Origin: Alphaproteobacteria bacterium
GTDB taxonomy: Bacteria > Pseudomonadota > Alphaproteobacteria > Rs-D84
Assembly (NCBI GenBank): GCA_024402755.1
Contig: JAKSTD010000032.1
Coordinates: 1 to 5,809, forward strand
Length of the DNA stretch: 5,809 bases
Reading direction: 5' to 3'
This document shows, piece after piece, positions 1 to 5,809 of this stretch. The translations under genes were made by a program, and so were the position numbers. The notes below the pieces were generated by a model. The model saw nothing but the letters and a program-made list of their open reading frames with translations, searched no databases and was not told the DNA's origin. Position 1 is the stretch's first letter, and every line of letters starts with the position of its first letter.

Positions 1-1
1 A

Positions 2-1102
2 CTGATGAAGCCAAAGGGTAAAAATATATCGCGTGTGAAAATAAGTGATTTGGTTGACTATGGTTTGCCTGAATATATTGCAGAAACTTATGCGGACGAT
101 TACCAGTTGCGGATTTTAAAAACTGCGGATAATAAAAATAAATCTATATTGCAGGGTATTATTATTTTATCAAATAACGAAATTACACCGCTGCGCACAC
201 GCGAAATAGTGAATTTAGGCGGCGGACAATTTGGATTTATCGAAGGCGATATGACTTATGGTGCGTTTGGTGCTTTTCATGGCAGTACCAGTGATTTTGG
301 TATCACAGATACTAAAGGATTAATTGGTGTAACATCAACCACGCGTGGGAATACTGAATATTTATGGCGATTGCCTTCTGAAAATGAAAGCGATGCAACG
401 ATGTTGTCACCACTGAATCTGGATGGACACGATATAACCAAAGTGAAATTTTTAAATGCCTCCAAAGCGCAATTCGAAGAAAAATTAAAAGTCAGCCAAG
501 TTGTAGCAGATTCTTTAATATTTTCAAATCGTGCAAGTGTGGATGCTATTTTTTCTTCGAATACGGCGGTTGTGAACGGCGCTTTTACCTCTGATTCCAG
601 AACATTAAATGTTGGCGGGGTGTTGACTTTGGCTGATTCTGGAAAGTTTTCTTCATTTTACACAAATGATTTGTATGTGAACACATTGAATTTGAATGGT
701 TTTAGTGTAACGGCAACTTCTGGTAAATCTTCGACTTTGCAAATTATTGGTGACATGGATTTGGTATTGGGGCATATAACCGCTTCGTATGTTTCTGTTG
801 GTTATACTGGTTCTGTTACACCGAAATTGATAATCACTGGAAAAATTCAAGATTCAAAAGACTCATCGTATTATTGGGACACCAGCGGCAAGAAAGCGCG
901 TTTCGCGGATGCTAATTTCCCAGAATTATATCGTATGGCATCACAGATTATAAAATTAGAATCTGTTCCTGGCACATCTTCCACGACAATATTTAGTGGC
1001 ATCGTTGCCAATGTCAATGCGACAGTTGGCGATTATATCAATGCGATTAACAGTATGCAGGAACAAGTTCGTGCTAAATATGAAATGTTGAATTTGAAAT
1101 AA
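2..1102 (+). CDS. PilV/shufflon-type pilus tip protein, constant region, probably 5'-truncated by window edge
   Basis: Likely a minor pilin or tip adhesin of a type IV-like pilus, exposed outside the cell. Residues are numbered from the first in-frame ATG (position 5), giving 365 aa. The pattern at about 13-150 matches my memory of the PilV/shufflon constant region: a short 'I..L...G.P' segment (13-22), a 'Y.L.I' strand (33-37), a Gly-rich stretch (72-90), 'EYLWR' (118-122), then 'LNLDGHDIT' followed by 'LNA' (138-152), the place where PilV has 'T.LNM..NDI...  NA'. The rest is short beta-like Ser/Thr/Asn/Gly-rich segments and ends in a helix (about 340-365). There is no signal peptide or pilin hydrophobic helix. 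PilV carries those just before this region and the frame stays open to the window edge, so the true start is probably upstream. The alternative is a start at position 5, overlapping an upstream TGA at 3-5 (TGATG), but no ribosome binding site can be seen. No cysteines. The family call is by pattern only. Confidence 0.6.
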   Translation: MMKPKGKNISRVKISDLVDYGLPEYIAETYADDYQLRILKTADNKNKSILQGIIILSNNEITPLRTREIVNLGGGQFGFIEGDMTYGAFGAFHGSTSDFGITDTKGLIGVTSTTRGNTEYLWRLPSENESDATMLSPLNLDGHDITKVKFLNASKAQFEEKLKVSQVVADSLIFSNRASVDAIFSSNTAVVNGAFTSDSRTLNVGGVLTLADSGKFSSFYTNDLYVNTLNLNGFSVTATSGKSSTLQIIGDMDLVLGHITASYVSVGYTGSVTPKLIITGKIQDSKDSSYYWDTSGKKARFADANFPELYRMASQIIKLESVPGTSSTTIFSGIVANVNATVGDYINAINSMQEQVRAKYEMLNLK

Positions 1103-1122
1103 TTTATGCTATAAAAAGTATC

Positions 1123-1128
1123 AAAGGA
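1123..1128 (+). promoter_or_regulatory. Shine-Dalgarno site for the zinc-ribbon gene
   Basis: AAAGGA lies 7 bases before the ATG at 1136 and fixes that start. It sits in the 33-base gap after the PilV-like gene, a gap with no convincing terminator, so read-through from upstream is possible. Confidence 0.65.
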
Positions 1129-1135
1129 TAAACAT

Positions 1136-1645
1136 ATGAAGATAACGTGTGATTTTTGTAAAACAGAATACAATTTGGATAAAATACCGAATACATCTGT
1201 GCAGTGTGCGGTGTGCGGACACGTATGGACACCGCGTATGCCATTTAGTAAAAATGCTACGATAAAATTGATTTTGTCTATTCGCGCGCTTATCGCTGCG
1301 TGTATATTTTGTTTGGTTGTTGTATTGAATTTTTCAAACGGCTCAAAAAATAGACCGCTTATAACAAAAATAGACGAAAAAAATATTCATATTGTAACCG
1401 ATGAAAACGGGGCAAAGCGCATATTTGTATCTGGAGATATTACAAATACTACGGACGATATATATGGTTTGCCGAATATAGTGATTATTTCGTATGATTC
1501 GCATGATAATGTTTTATCGCGTCAGGCATTTGTTCCGCCATCCACATTACTGGAACCAAAAACGACTGTGACATTTAACCACATGTTGTCTGTGGACCCA
1601 ACACATGTGAAAAGATTATCTGTGGAATTAAAGGAATCAAAATGA
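1136..1645 (+). CDS. MJ0042-type zinc-ribbon, single-TM protein with DUF3426-like periplasmic domain
   Basis: A 169-aa inner-membrane protein of unknown exact role. Residues 1-31 form a zinc ribbon with two CxxC knuckles, C5/C8 and C24/C27, ending in 'CGHVW', the usual MJ0042 (zinc_ribbon_5) signature. A hydrophobic segment at about 45-66 is the only membrane span; basic residues before it (K39, K44, R50) put the ribbon in the cytoplasm. Residues 82-166 look like the beta-sandwich DUF3426 domain: 'VSGDITNTT' (98-106), 'LP.I.I..YD' (112-121), then 'F.PPSTLLEP' (132-141) and 'V.F' (145-147). The order ribbon, TM, DUF3426 is common in alphaproteobacteria, usually in longer proteins with a linker; this is a short version. 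It starts at an ATG with a good ribosome binding site, and its TGA overlaps the next ATG by 4 bases, so the downstream gene is probably translated in coupling with it. Architecture is secure; function is not known to me. Confidence 0.85.
   Translation: MKITCDFCKTEYNLDKIPNTSVQCAVCGHVWTPRMPFSKNATIKLILSIRALIAACIFCLVVVLNFSNGSKNRPLITKIDEKNIHIVTDENGAKRIFVSGDITNTTDDIYGLPNIVIISYDSHDNVLSRQAFVPPSTLLEPKTTVTFNHMLSVDPTHVKRLSVELKESK
1631..1635 (+). promoter_or_regulatory. Shine-Dalgarno site and ATGA coupling junction
   Basis: AAGGA lies inside the end of the zinc-ribbon gene, 6 bases before the ATG at 1642. The stop of the upstream gene (1643-1645) overlaps this ATG as ATGA, the classic arrangement for termination-reinitiation. 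It supports the ATG at 1642 as the true start of the secreted-protein gene. Confidence 0.6.
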
Positions 1646-2106
1646 AAAAAATATTAACTTTGTTTTTGTCGTTTATTTGTTTTGGGGCGATTGCAGAAGA
1701 TGCTGTGCCGCCAGTGCGTCCACGCGTCGGTTTGTTTTCGACCAGTGTCGGTTGGGCTGCGGTGACTGGGTTACCATGGCAACAATATCGCGGGGAATTA
1801 AGCGGAACCAGCAGATTCTTAATCAAAGAAGGGTTGGTATTATATTATCTTGATGCTTTTCCGTGTTACGGCGAAGCGGACAGTGTCCGTGTTTGGTTGT
1901 CGCCAAATGGAAAGATGAGCGGGCATTTGCGTCTTGTTTGTGTGCATAAACCAGAAACAATTTCTTTTGCGTATCGTAATGCCACCGAAGAAGCGCTGGA
2001 TGCACGAACACTTGGGATTTTAACTTGCCCGGTCAGTGGCGACAGGAATTTCAAAATAGATATTTCTCAATGTGTTCGTGGTAAAGATTGGATGGAATAT
2101 AAATAA
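1642..2106 (+). CDS. Small Sec-exported protein of unknown function, four cysteines
   Basis: I do not recognise this 154-aa protein. It begins with a clear signal peptide: KK at 2-3, a hydrophobic core at about 4-15, and a probable cleavage site after A-I-A at residue 18. C13 lies within the core but no lipobox surrounds it, so it is probably not a lipoprotein. The mature part of about 136 residues has a Pro/Arg-rich start ('VPPVRPRVG', 22-30) and then alternating short strands suggesting a small beta-rich domain. It has four cysteines (C75, C100, C129, C144), enough for two disulfides in the periplasm, and several tryptophans (W38, W46, W85, W150). It is sandwiched between the zinc-ribbon gene (4-base overlap) and rluD (1-base overlap, TAATG), so all three are probably one transcript. 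The DUF3426-like domain of its neighbour also faces the periplasm, so a shared envelope role is possible but unproven. Confidence 0.8.
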   Translation: MKKILTLFLSFICFGAIAEDAVPPVRPRVGLFSTSVGWAAVTGLPWQQYRGELSGTSRFLIKEGLVLYYLDAFPCYGEADSVRVWLSPNGKMSGHLRLVCVHKPETISFAYRNATEEALDARTLGILTCPVSGDRNFKIDISQCVRGKDWMEYK

Positions 2107-3068
2107 TGGCAGATATTCGCAAATTCATTGTTGATGCTGAAAACATTGGTATTCGTATTGATAAATTTTTATCTGTTCAAATGCCAGAATTTTCACGCAG
2201 TGAAATTCAAAAGTTTAATATTAAACGCCCAGATGGTGGCATGTTGAAATTATCAGATAACACAAAAGCGGGCGAAGAATTTATTGTAGAACTTGTTGAA
2301 AAAAAATCGGATATCGCATACGAAAACATTTCAAATGATTTTGAATTGGATATTTTATTCGAAGACGATGATATCATTGTAATTGATAAACCGCGTGGCG
2401 TTGTAATGTACCCTAGTGCAGGTAACAAGACGGGGACCATGGTTCAAAATTTATTGTCATATACACATCTTTCGGTATTGGGTGGACAGACGCGACCTGG
2501 TGTTGTTCATCGCCTTGATAAAGATACCAGTGGTGTTATGGTTTTTGCAAAAAGCGATGCCGCATATCGTGGTTTGGTAAAAATGTTTTCAACACATGAT
2601 TTGACGCGTAAATATATCGCCTTTGTTTGGGGTGTTCCAACATGGGGGGGCGCAGAAATTACTGGAAATATCGCGCGTTCAAGTCGTAATCGACAAAAAA
2701 TGAGTATGGTTAAAACTGGTGGAAAGCCAGCACATACAATCGTAAATGTTATGGATGTTTGGACAAAATCTAATATATCACTTTTTCGTTGCACTTTGAT
2801 GACGGGGCGCACTCATCAAATCAGGGTGCATTTATCTTCACATGGGTTCCCTGTTTTGTGTGACCCACTTTATGGACGTGAAAAATCGCATATCGGTTCG
2901 GTCAAAAGCCCGGAATTATTACAATTTTTGCGTGAACATAACGGACAAATGTTGCATGCAGAGGTTTTGGAATTTATTCATCCAATAAATGGCGAAAAAA
3001 TGCATTTGAAATCTCGTATGCCTGTCGATATGATGGAATTAAAAGAGATTCTGGACAGCACAGAATAA
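2106..3068 (+). CDS. rluD: RluD-family 23S rRNA pseudouridine synthase
   Basis: Isomerises specific uridines of 23S rRNA to pseudouridine in the cytoplasm; E. coli RluD modifies 1911, 1915 and 1917 in helix 69. The 320-aa length is normal. Residues about 16-63 form an N-terminal S4 RNA-binding domain ('RIDKFL', 'FSRSEIQ', 'KAGEEF'), with an unusual middle (see findings). The catalytic domain opens with 'DDDIIVIDKPRG' (87-98) and contains 'HRLDKDTSG' (135-143), whose D138 is the catalytic aspartate. It continues through 'GGKPAHT' (205-211), 'TGRTHQIRVH' (233-242), 'DPLYG' (253-257), 'LHAEVLEFIHP' (283-293) and a C-terminal 'DMMELKEIL' helix. The spacing and the GKPA segment resemble RluD more than RluC, but substrate positions cannot be read from sequence. 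The ATG overlaps the preceding TAA by one base (TAATG) with a weak GGAA 8 bases upstream, suggesting translation coupled to the secreted-protein gene. Confidence 0.93.
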   Translation: MADIRKFIVDAENIGIRIDKFLSVQMPEFSRSEIQKFNIKRPDGGMLKLSDNTKAGEEFIVELVEKKSDIAYENISNDFELDILFEDDDIIVIDKPRGVVMYPSAGNKTGTMVQNLLSYTHLSVLGGQTRPGVVHRLDKDTSGVMVFAKSDAAYRGLVKMFSTHDLTRKYIAFVWGVPTWGGAEITGNIARSSRNRQKMSMVKTGGKPAHTIVNVMDVWTKSNISLFRCTLMTGRTHQIRVHLSSHGFPVLCDPLYGREKSHIGSVKSPELLQFLREHNGQMLHAEVLEFIHPINGEKMHLKSRMPVDMMELKEILDSTE

Positions 3069-3114
3069 TCAATAATATTTTGGAATAAATCTGCTTTTTT
3101 TTAGGGTGTTTTTG

Positions 3115-3123
3115 TGGTATAAT
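3115..3123 (+). promoter_or_regulatory. Extended -10 promoter for the cysteine-rich protein gene
   Basis: TGGTATAAT is a perfect sigma-70-type -10 hexamer (3118-3123) with the TGn extension. At a 17-base spacer the -35 position falls in the T8 run (3095-3102) and does not resemble TTGACA, so this would work as an extended -10 promoter. Transcription would start around 3129-3132, only a few bases before the ATG at 3134. It is the only strong promoter-like signal I see in an intergenic region of the window. Confidence 0.65.
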
Positions 3124-3133
3124 ATTGCAAGAG

Positions 3134-5524
3134 ATGAAAAGATTTTGGCTAAGTTTTTTCATGGGGTTATTGTGTATCGCGACTTTGTCCGCGGAAAGTT
3201 TTGCTATATCTCGCACAATACCAACAAAAACAGGAAATGAAAGCGCGGCAGAAGAAAAGACGGTTTCAACAAATTCTGCAACGGTTAATCGGTCGACTAT
3301 ATCGCGTAATGTTACGCGTAAACCGCAAAATTCAACACCAAAGACAACAGCCATAACTTCACGTTCTGTGAATAATCGTAAAACAACAGGTGCAACGTTA
3401 AGTGATGCGGTGAACACTGTTGGGCGCAGCGCCCGGACTGAGGCAGCCAGCATAAACAACAATCCCGCTTTGCGTCGTGCAGGAATTACTTTGCGTGCAT
3501 CAACTGCCGAAGTTGGTGGTCGCGCAACCATTGGAAATACTGATGTTCAAACCGGTTCGAACATTGATGAACAGGTTCGCGGTATTCAATCGCGCGCTTC
3601 GATTTTTGGGGCAAAAAAAACTACAGTCACGGCAGAATCTTTGGCGGCGGCAAAAGAAATGATGGAAAAGACCGCTGATTTAAACGACACTTGTCAGCAA
3701 CAATACAACGAATGTATGGACCAATTCTGTGCGGTTGTGGACACCAATCAAAAAAGATGTTCATGTTCGTCTAATTTGGCGAAATATACCACTGCGCAAG
3801 AGGCAGTTGAAGACGCAAATGCTGAATTAAACGAAGTGGCACAACAAATTCGCTATGTGGGGTTATCTGCGGATGAAATAAGTGCGATTATGTCCGCAAC
3901 AGAGGCAGAACTAGAAATAACCAAAACCAAAGACCATACGAAAAATCGTAATTTACTGGATGATATCATTGAAATGATAAAAGACCCAACGGCATATACT
4001 GATTTGTATGGGTCCTCTGTGGATTCTTTGCTTGATTTAGATTTTGATTTTACTTCTGATTCCAGTGATGTGTTCAGTTTAGAATTATTTGGAACAACGA
4101 ATGATATTTCTTCTAAACGTGGTATCGCCCTTTATAACGAAGCAAGAAAACGTTGCAAAACAGTTCTAAGTCGTTGCAAGGAAGCAGGTGGAACAGAAAA
4201 TCAAATTTCTGGCAATGATGATTTGTTGATTGCCAAAGATTGTGCTTATTATGAACAAGGACTGGAAAAATTAAATCAAACATTGAAAAATAACGTGCGC
4301 AGTGCGAATTTAATGTTGCAAAAGGCGCGCCTTGCTGTATTGCAAAACAAAAATGAATATGATGCGCGGGAATGTATCGGTGCGCTGGAAACATGTATGT
4401 TAGACGACATGGTTTGTGGTGAAGATTATATAAAATGTGTCGACCCAACGAAGGCCTATATTGATGAAAATGGCGAAGTTGTTTTGGGAAGAAATGTTGG
4501 CGCGATAATAGAATTGATGTCCACGTATGATAACACAAAAATTACGGCTGATTTTATAAAAAGCGCGGTATCAGATAAAAAATGCACAAAAACCGATGGT
4601 TCATGCATAGTTAATTATTTGATGACTAAAATCGGGACAGGTCAATCGTTTAAAGACGGTGGTTTATGTCGACCTGTGTTGGATAAATGTCAATATTATA
4701 CTTATGAAACAAACGGCAAAAATTCAACATATCTGCCATATAACGAAGTTGTTGTGAATTATATTCAACGCGCTTTGGTTAATATCAAGGCCGGTCAAAC
4801 CAAGGCCATTTCAAATTATGCATCGACCTGTTTAAATAATGTTGGAACATGTTATAATCAGCAAAATACCCAGGTTACATCATGGTCATCTGTGGCTAGT
4901 ATTGATAACATTTATCGTGTTATGAAAGGAACGTGTTATAATGTTGCGTTAACTTGTGGATATGCTGTGTTTGCGTATGATGTTGATGTCGGGCAAAAGG
5001 TTCACAAGGTTGTAACAGATTATTATCAAAATAATGGGATAATGGTAAACAATGGTACGGCTGAAGACCCGAATTGGCAGATGGTTGGAAATCCAACTGC
5101 TGACCAGAAAAAAGAAATCGATGCTTTGCAAAAAGATGCGCTTATAAACATTATTTCTGAAATGTTCTATCAATCATTACTTTGTCCAGACCATTCGTCG
5201 TTTAGCGAAAAAACAAAGGCAGATGCACTGGATGCAGACAAAGATTCTTATGTCAACGACAGATGCAGATGCGATGCAAATTATTATGTTAGTGGCTCTG
5301 CCTGTGTATCGACTTGCCCAGACGGAACATTTGGACATGGTGCAACATATTTCTATGGTGGTTCATGCAAACTGATTAAACCAGATGATTGCAATTATAC
5401 CTATAACAATATTTGTGTGGAACAGTGTCCAACGGCATACCAGTATTTGTATGGGGATAAATGTGTGTCTGCGTGCCCAGGCGAAACACACCCGAATACA
5501 ATCACAAATGAGTGTGAAGAATAA
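3134..5524 (+). CDS. Large exported cysteine-rich protein with C-x6-C helical motifs and CVxxCP repeats
   Basis: A 796-aa protein I cannot assign to a named family. It starts with a signal peptide: MKRFW, a hydrophobic core at about 6-18, and likely cleavage after residue 20 (L-S-A) or 24 (S-F-A). Residues 25-180 are Ser/Thr/Asn/Arg-rich, cysteine-free and probably disordered. From 187 to 684 the protein looks largely helical, with cysteine pairs repeatedly seven residues apart (C187/194, 341/348, 414/421/428/435, 484/491, 512/519, 566/573, 601/608). Residues 215-275 are charged and helical and may form a coiled coil. Residues 711-794 are a compact cysteine-rich tail with CVxxCP repeats. The mature chain has 32 cysteines; no membrane anchor, sortase signal or lipobox was seen. 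The ATG at 3134 is chosen over an in-frame TTG at 3125 because the TTG lies too close to the -10 box to be transcribed, and over an ATG at 3161 because that would lose the basic signal-peptide start. Probably periplasmic or on the cell surface, with disulfides made by a Dsb-type system; a structural or adhesive role is a guess. Confidence 0.85.
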   Translation: MKRFWLSFFMGLLCIATLSAESFAISRTIPTKTGNESAAEEKTVSTNSATVNRSTISRNVTRKPQNSTPKTTAITSRSVNNRKTTGATLSDAVNTVGRSARTEAASINNNPALRRAGITLRASTAEVGGRATIGNTDVQTGSNIDEQVRGIQSRASIFGAKKTTVTAESLAAAKEMMEKTADLNDTCQQQYNECMDQFCAVVDTNQKRCSCSSNLAKYTTAQEAVEDANAELNEVAQQIRYVGLSADEISAIMSATEAELEITKTKDHTKNRNLLDDIIEMIKDPTAYTDLYGSSVDSLLDLDFDFTSDSSDVFSLELFGTTNDISSKRGIALYNEARKRCKTVLSRCKEAGGTENQISGNDDLLIAKDCAYYEQGLEKLNQTLKNNVRSANLMLQKARLAVLQNKNEYDARECIGALETCMLDDMVCGEDYIKCVDPTKAYIDENGEVVLGRNVGAIIELMSTYDNTKITADFIKSAVSDKKCTKTDGSCIVNYLMTKIGTGQSFKDGGLCRPVLDKCQYYTYETNGKNSTYLPYNEVVVNYIQRALVNIKAGQTKAISNYASTCLNNVGTCYNQQNTQVTSWSSVASIDNIYRVMKGTCYNVALTCGYAVFAYDVDVGQKVHKVVTDYYQNNGIMVNNGTAEDPNWQMVGNPTADQKKEIDALQKDALINIISEMFYQSLLCPDHSSFSEKTKADALDADKDSYVNDRCRCDANYYVSGSACVSTCPDGTFGHGATYFYGGSCKLIKPDDCNYTYNNICVEQCPTAYQYLYGDKCVSACPGETHPNTITNECEE
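3692..4957 (+). repeat. Recurrent C-x6-C cysteine motif region (protein level)
   Basis: Between residues 187 and 608 of the cysteine-rich protein there are nine intervals of exactly C-x6-C in seven clusters; the cluster 414-421-428-435 has three in a row. Two clusters share a 'CM[DL]' continuation: C187-x6-C194-MDQF-C199 and C414-x6-C421-MLDDMV-C428. The residues between the cysteines often suit a helix (such as 'IGALET', 'RPVLDK', 'KTVLSR'). In a helix, a seven-residue spacing puts both cysteines on one face. Nucleotide similarity between copies is low, so if this is a repeat it is old. Confidence 0.6.
5264..5515 (+). repeat. C-terminal CVxxCP cysteine-rich repeats (protein level)
   Basis: Residues 711-794 of the exported protein hold 11 cysteines in 84 residues. 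Three copies of C-V-x2-C-P occur at 724-729, 761-766 and 777-782, separated by loops with Tyr, Gly and Asp and closing cysteines (C745, C753, C794). The pattern recalls furin-like, EGF-like or growth-factor-receptor cysteine-rich modules of eukaryotic surface proteins. Similar short-cysteine repeats also occur in some bacterial secreted proteins, so eukaryotic origin is not implied. Confidence 0.6.
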
Positions 5525-5525
5525 C

Positions 5526-5809
5526 TTATTTTCCGCCTTTTAACAATTTTTCCATGAATTTGTTGTGAATTTCCAATTCTTCCGCCGGCACTTCAAATGT
5601 GCGGTGTGGAAAATCAGCGCCAATCTTTGGTGTTTTTAAAAAAGCATCATGTTGTTCGCGCATCAATTCGTGTATATCAATCGCAGGTGCTGTATTTTCC
5701 AGTTCCAGATACACATGTGCCAAAATTTCCGCGTCTATTAATGCACCATGCGCATCTGCACGCGCGGTCAATGATACACCAAACCATTTGGCCAGTGCAT
5801 CCAGTGTAT
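5526..5809 (-). CDS. dnaQ: DNA polymerase III epsilon subunit (3'-5' proofreading exonuclease), C-terminal part
   Basis: Only the last 93 codons are inside the window; the 5' end lies beyond position 5809. The visible part begins in the ExoIII region of the DEDDh exonuclease fold: 'TLDALAKWFGV' and then 'HGALIDAEIL', where the His (codon 5748-5750) and the Asp five residues on (codon 5733-5735) correspond to the catalytic H and D of DnaQ. Next come 'AHVYLEL', a linker of about 25 residues, and the typical alphaproteobacterial ending 'EELEIHNKFMEKL'. The protein excises mispaired 3' nucleotides as part of the replicase core. An in-frame TTG at 5769-5771 is internal, not the start, because the conserved 'TLDAL' lies before it. 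The gene converges on the cysteine-rich protein gene, with a single base (5525) between the stop codons. Confidence 0.92.
   Translation of the reverse strand, partial: TLDALAKWFGVSLTARADAHGALIDAEILAHVYLELENTAPAIDIHELMREQHDAFLKTPKIGADFPHRTFEVPAEELEIHNKFMEKLLKGGK

Noticed and set aside
1088..1115. Promoter-like TTGAAT, 16 bases, TATAAA before the zinc-ribbon gene
   Set aside because: Both boxes are imperfect, the -35 lies in coding sequence and the region is AT-rich, so chance is likely.
3057..3102. Possible rho-independent terminator after rluD (T8 run at 3095-3102)
   Set aside because: The best stem is AGC/AGA with TCT/GCT, only 6 pairs with a 2-base bulge and a 25-base loop. That is too weak to call, although the T-run might help termination.
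3125..3133. TTG at 3125 as the start of the cysteine-rich protein
   Set aside because: It lies only 2 bases after the TATAAT box, upstream of the expected transcription start, and adds only Leu/Met-Gln-Glu in front of a good signal peptide.
2974..3531. A 185-codon open frame on the minus strand
   Set aside because: It runs antisense across the end of rluD, the promoter region and the start of the exported protein; both plus-strand genes have strong protein-level support and this frame has no recognisable domain.
4113..4538. A 141-codon open frame on the minus strand
   Set aside because: It lies wholly antisense to the cysteine-rich gene; its His/Cys-rich translation mirrors the plus-strand codon usage and shows no family motif.
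5231..5266. Calcium-binding (EF-hand or dockerin-like) loop at residues 700-711, DADKDSYVND
   Set aside because: Asp at loop positions 1, 3 and 5 fits, but position 6 is Ser not Gly and position 12 is Cys not Asp/Glu; no second loop was found.
5219..5278. Repeated ATGCA/GATGCA words
   Set aside because: They fall in codons for Asp-Ala and Arg-Cys with irregular spacing and no array structure, so they reflect local composition.
5526..5771. An independent 81-aa minus-strand gene starting at a TTG
   Set aside because: The frame stays open to the window edge and conserved DnaQ residues (TLDALAKWFG) precede the TTG, so it is the tail of dnaQ.

Overview
The window looks like a piece of chromosome from an AT-rich Gram-negative bacterium, most likely an uncultured, host-associated alphaproteobacterium. 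That placement is an inference. It rests on an MJ0042-type zinc ribbon joined to a DUF3426-like periplasmic domain (an architecture common in alphaproteobacteria), an alphaproteobacterial-style DnaQ C-terminus, several Sec-exported proteins, and a PilV/shufflon-type pilus protein. No phage, insertion sequence, CRISPR, tRNA or rRNA was seen.

Layout. Positions 2-1102 hold the 3' part of a gene resembling the constant region of PilV (shufflon-type pilus tip adhesin); its pilin-like N-terminus probably lies upstream of the window. After a 33-base gap comes a tightly packed trio: a zinc-ribbon/one-TM/DUF3426-like membrane protein (1136-1645), a small secreted protein of unknown function (1642-2106), and an RluD-family 23S rRNA pseudouridine synthase (2106-3068). 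The trio is joined by a 4-base ATGA overlap and a 1-base TAATG overlap, so it is probably one translationally coupled unit. A 65-base intergenic region (3069-3133) carries a perfect TATAAT with a TG extension. It drives, almost without a leader, a large exported cysteine-rich protein (3134-5524, 796 residues). On the minus strand, one base away and convergent, is the 3' end of dnaQ, the proofreading subunit of DNA polymerase III (5526-5809, 5' end off-window).

The most unusual item is the 796-residue protein. After a signal peptide and a cysteine-free Ser/Thr/Asn/Arg-rich stretch it has a long, mostly helical region in which cysteines recur at exactly C-x6-C spacing (nine such intervals, three of them in tandem). 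It ends in compact CVxxCP repeats reminiscent of eukaryotic furin-like or EGF-like cysteine-rich modules. The mature part has 32 cysteines, an even number, consistent with extensive disulfide bonding outside the cytoplasm. The housekeeping genes (rluD, dnaQ) give no functional clue to it. The PilV-like gene and the small secreted protein do show that this locus is rich in envelope proteins.
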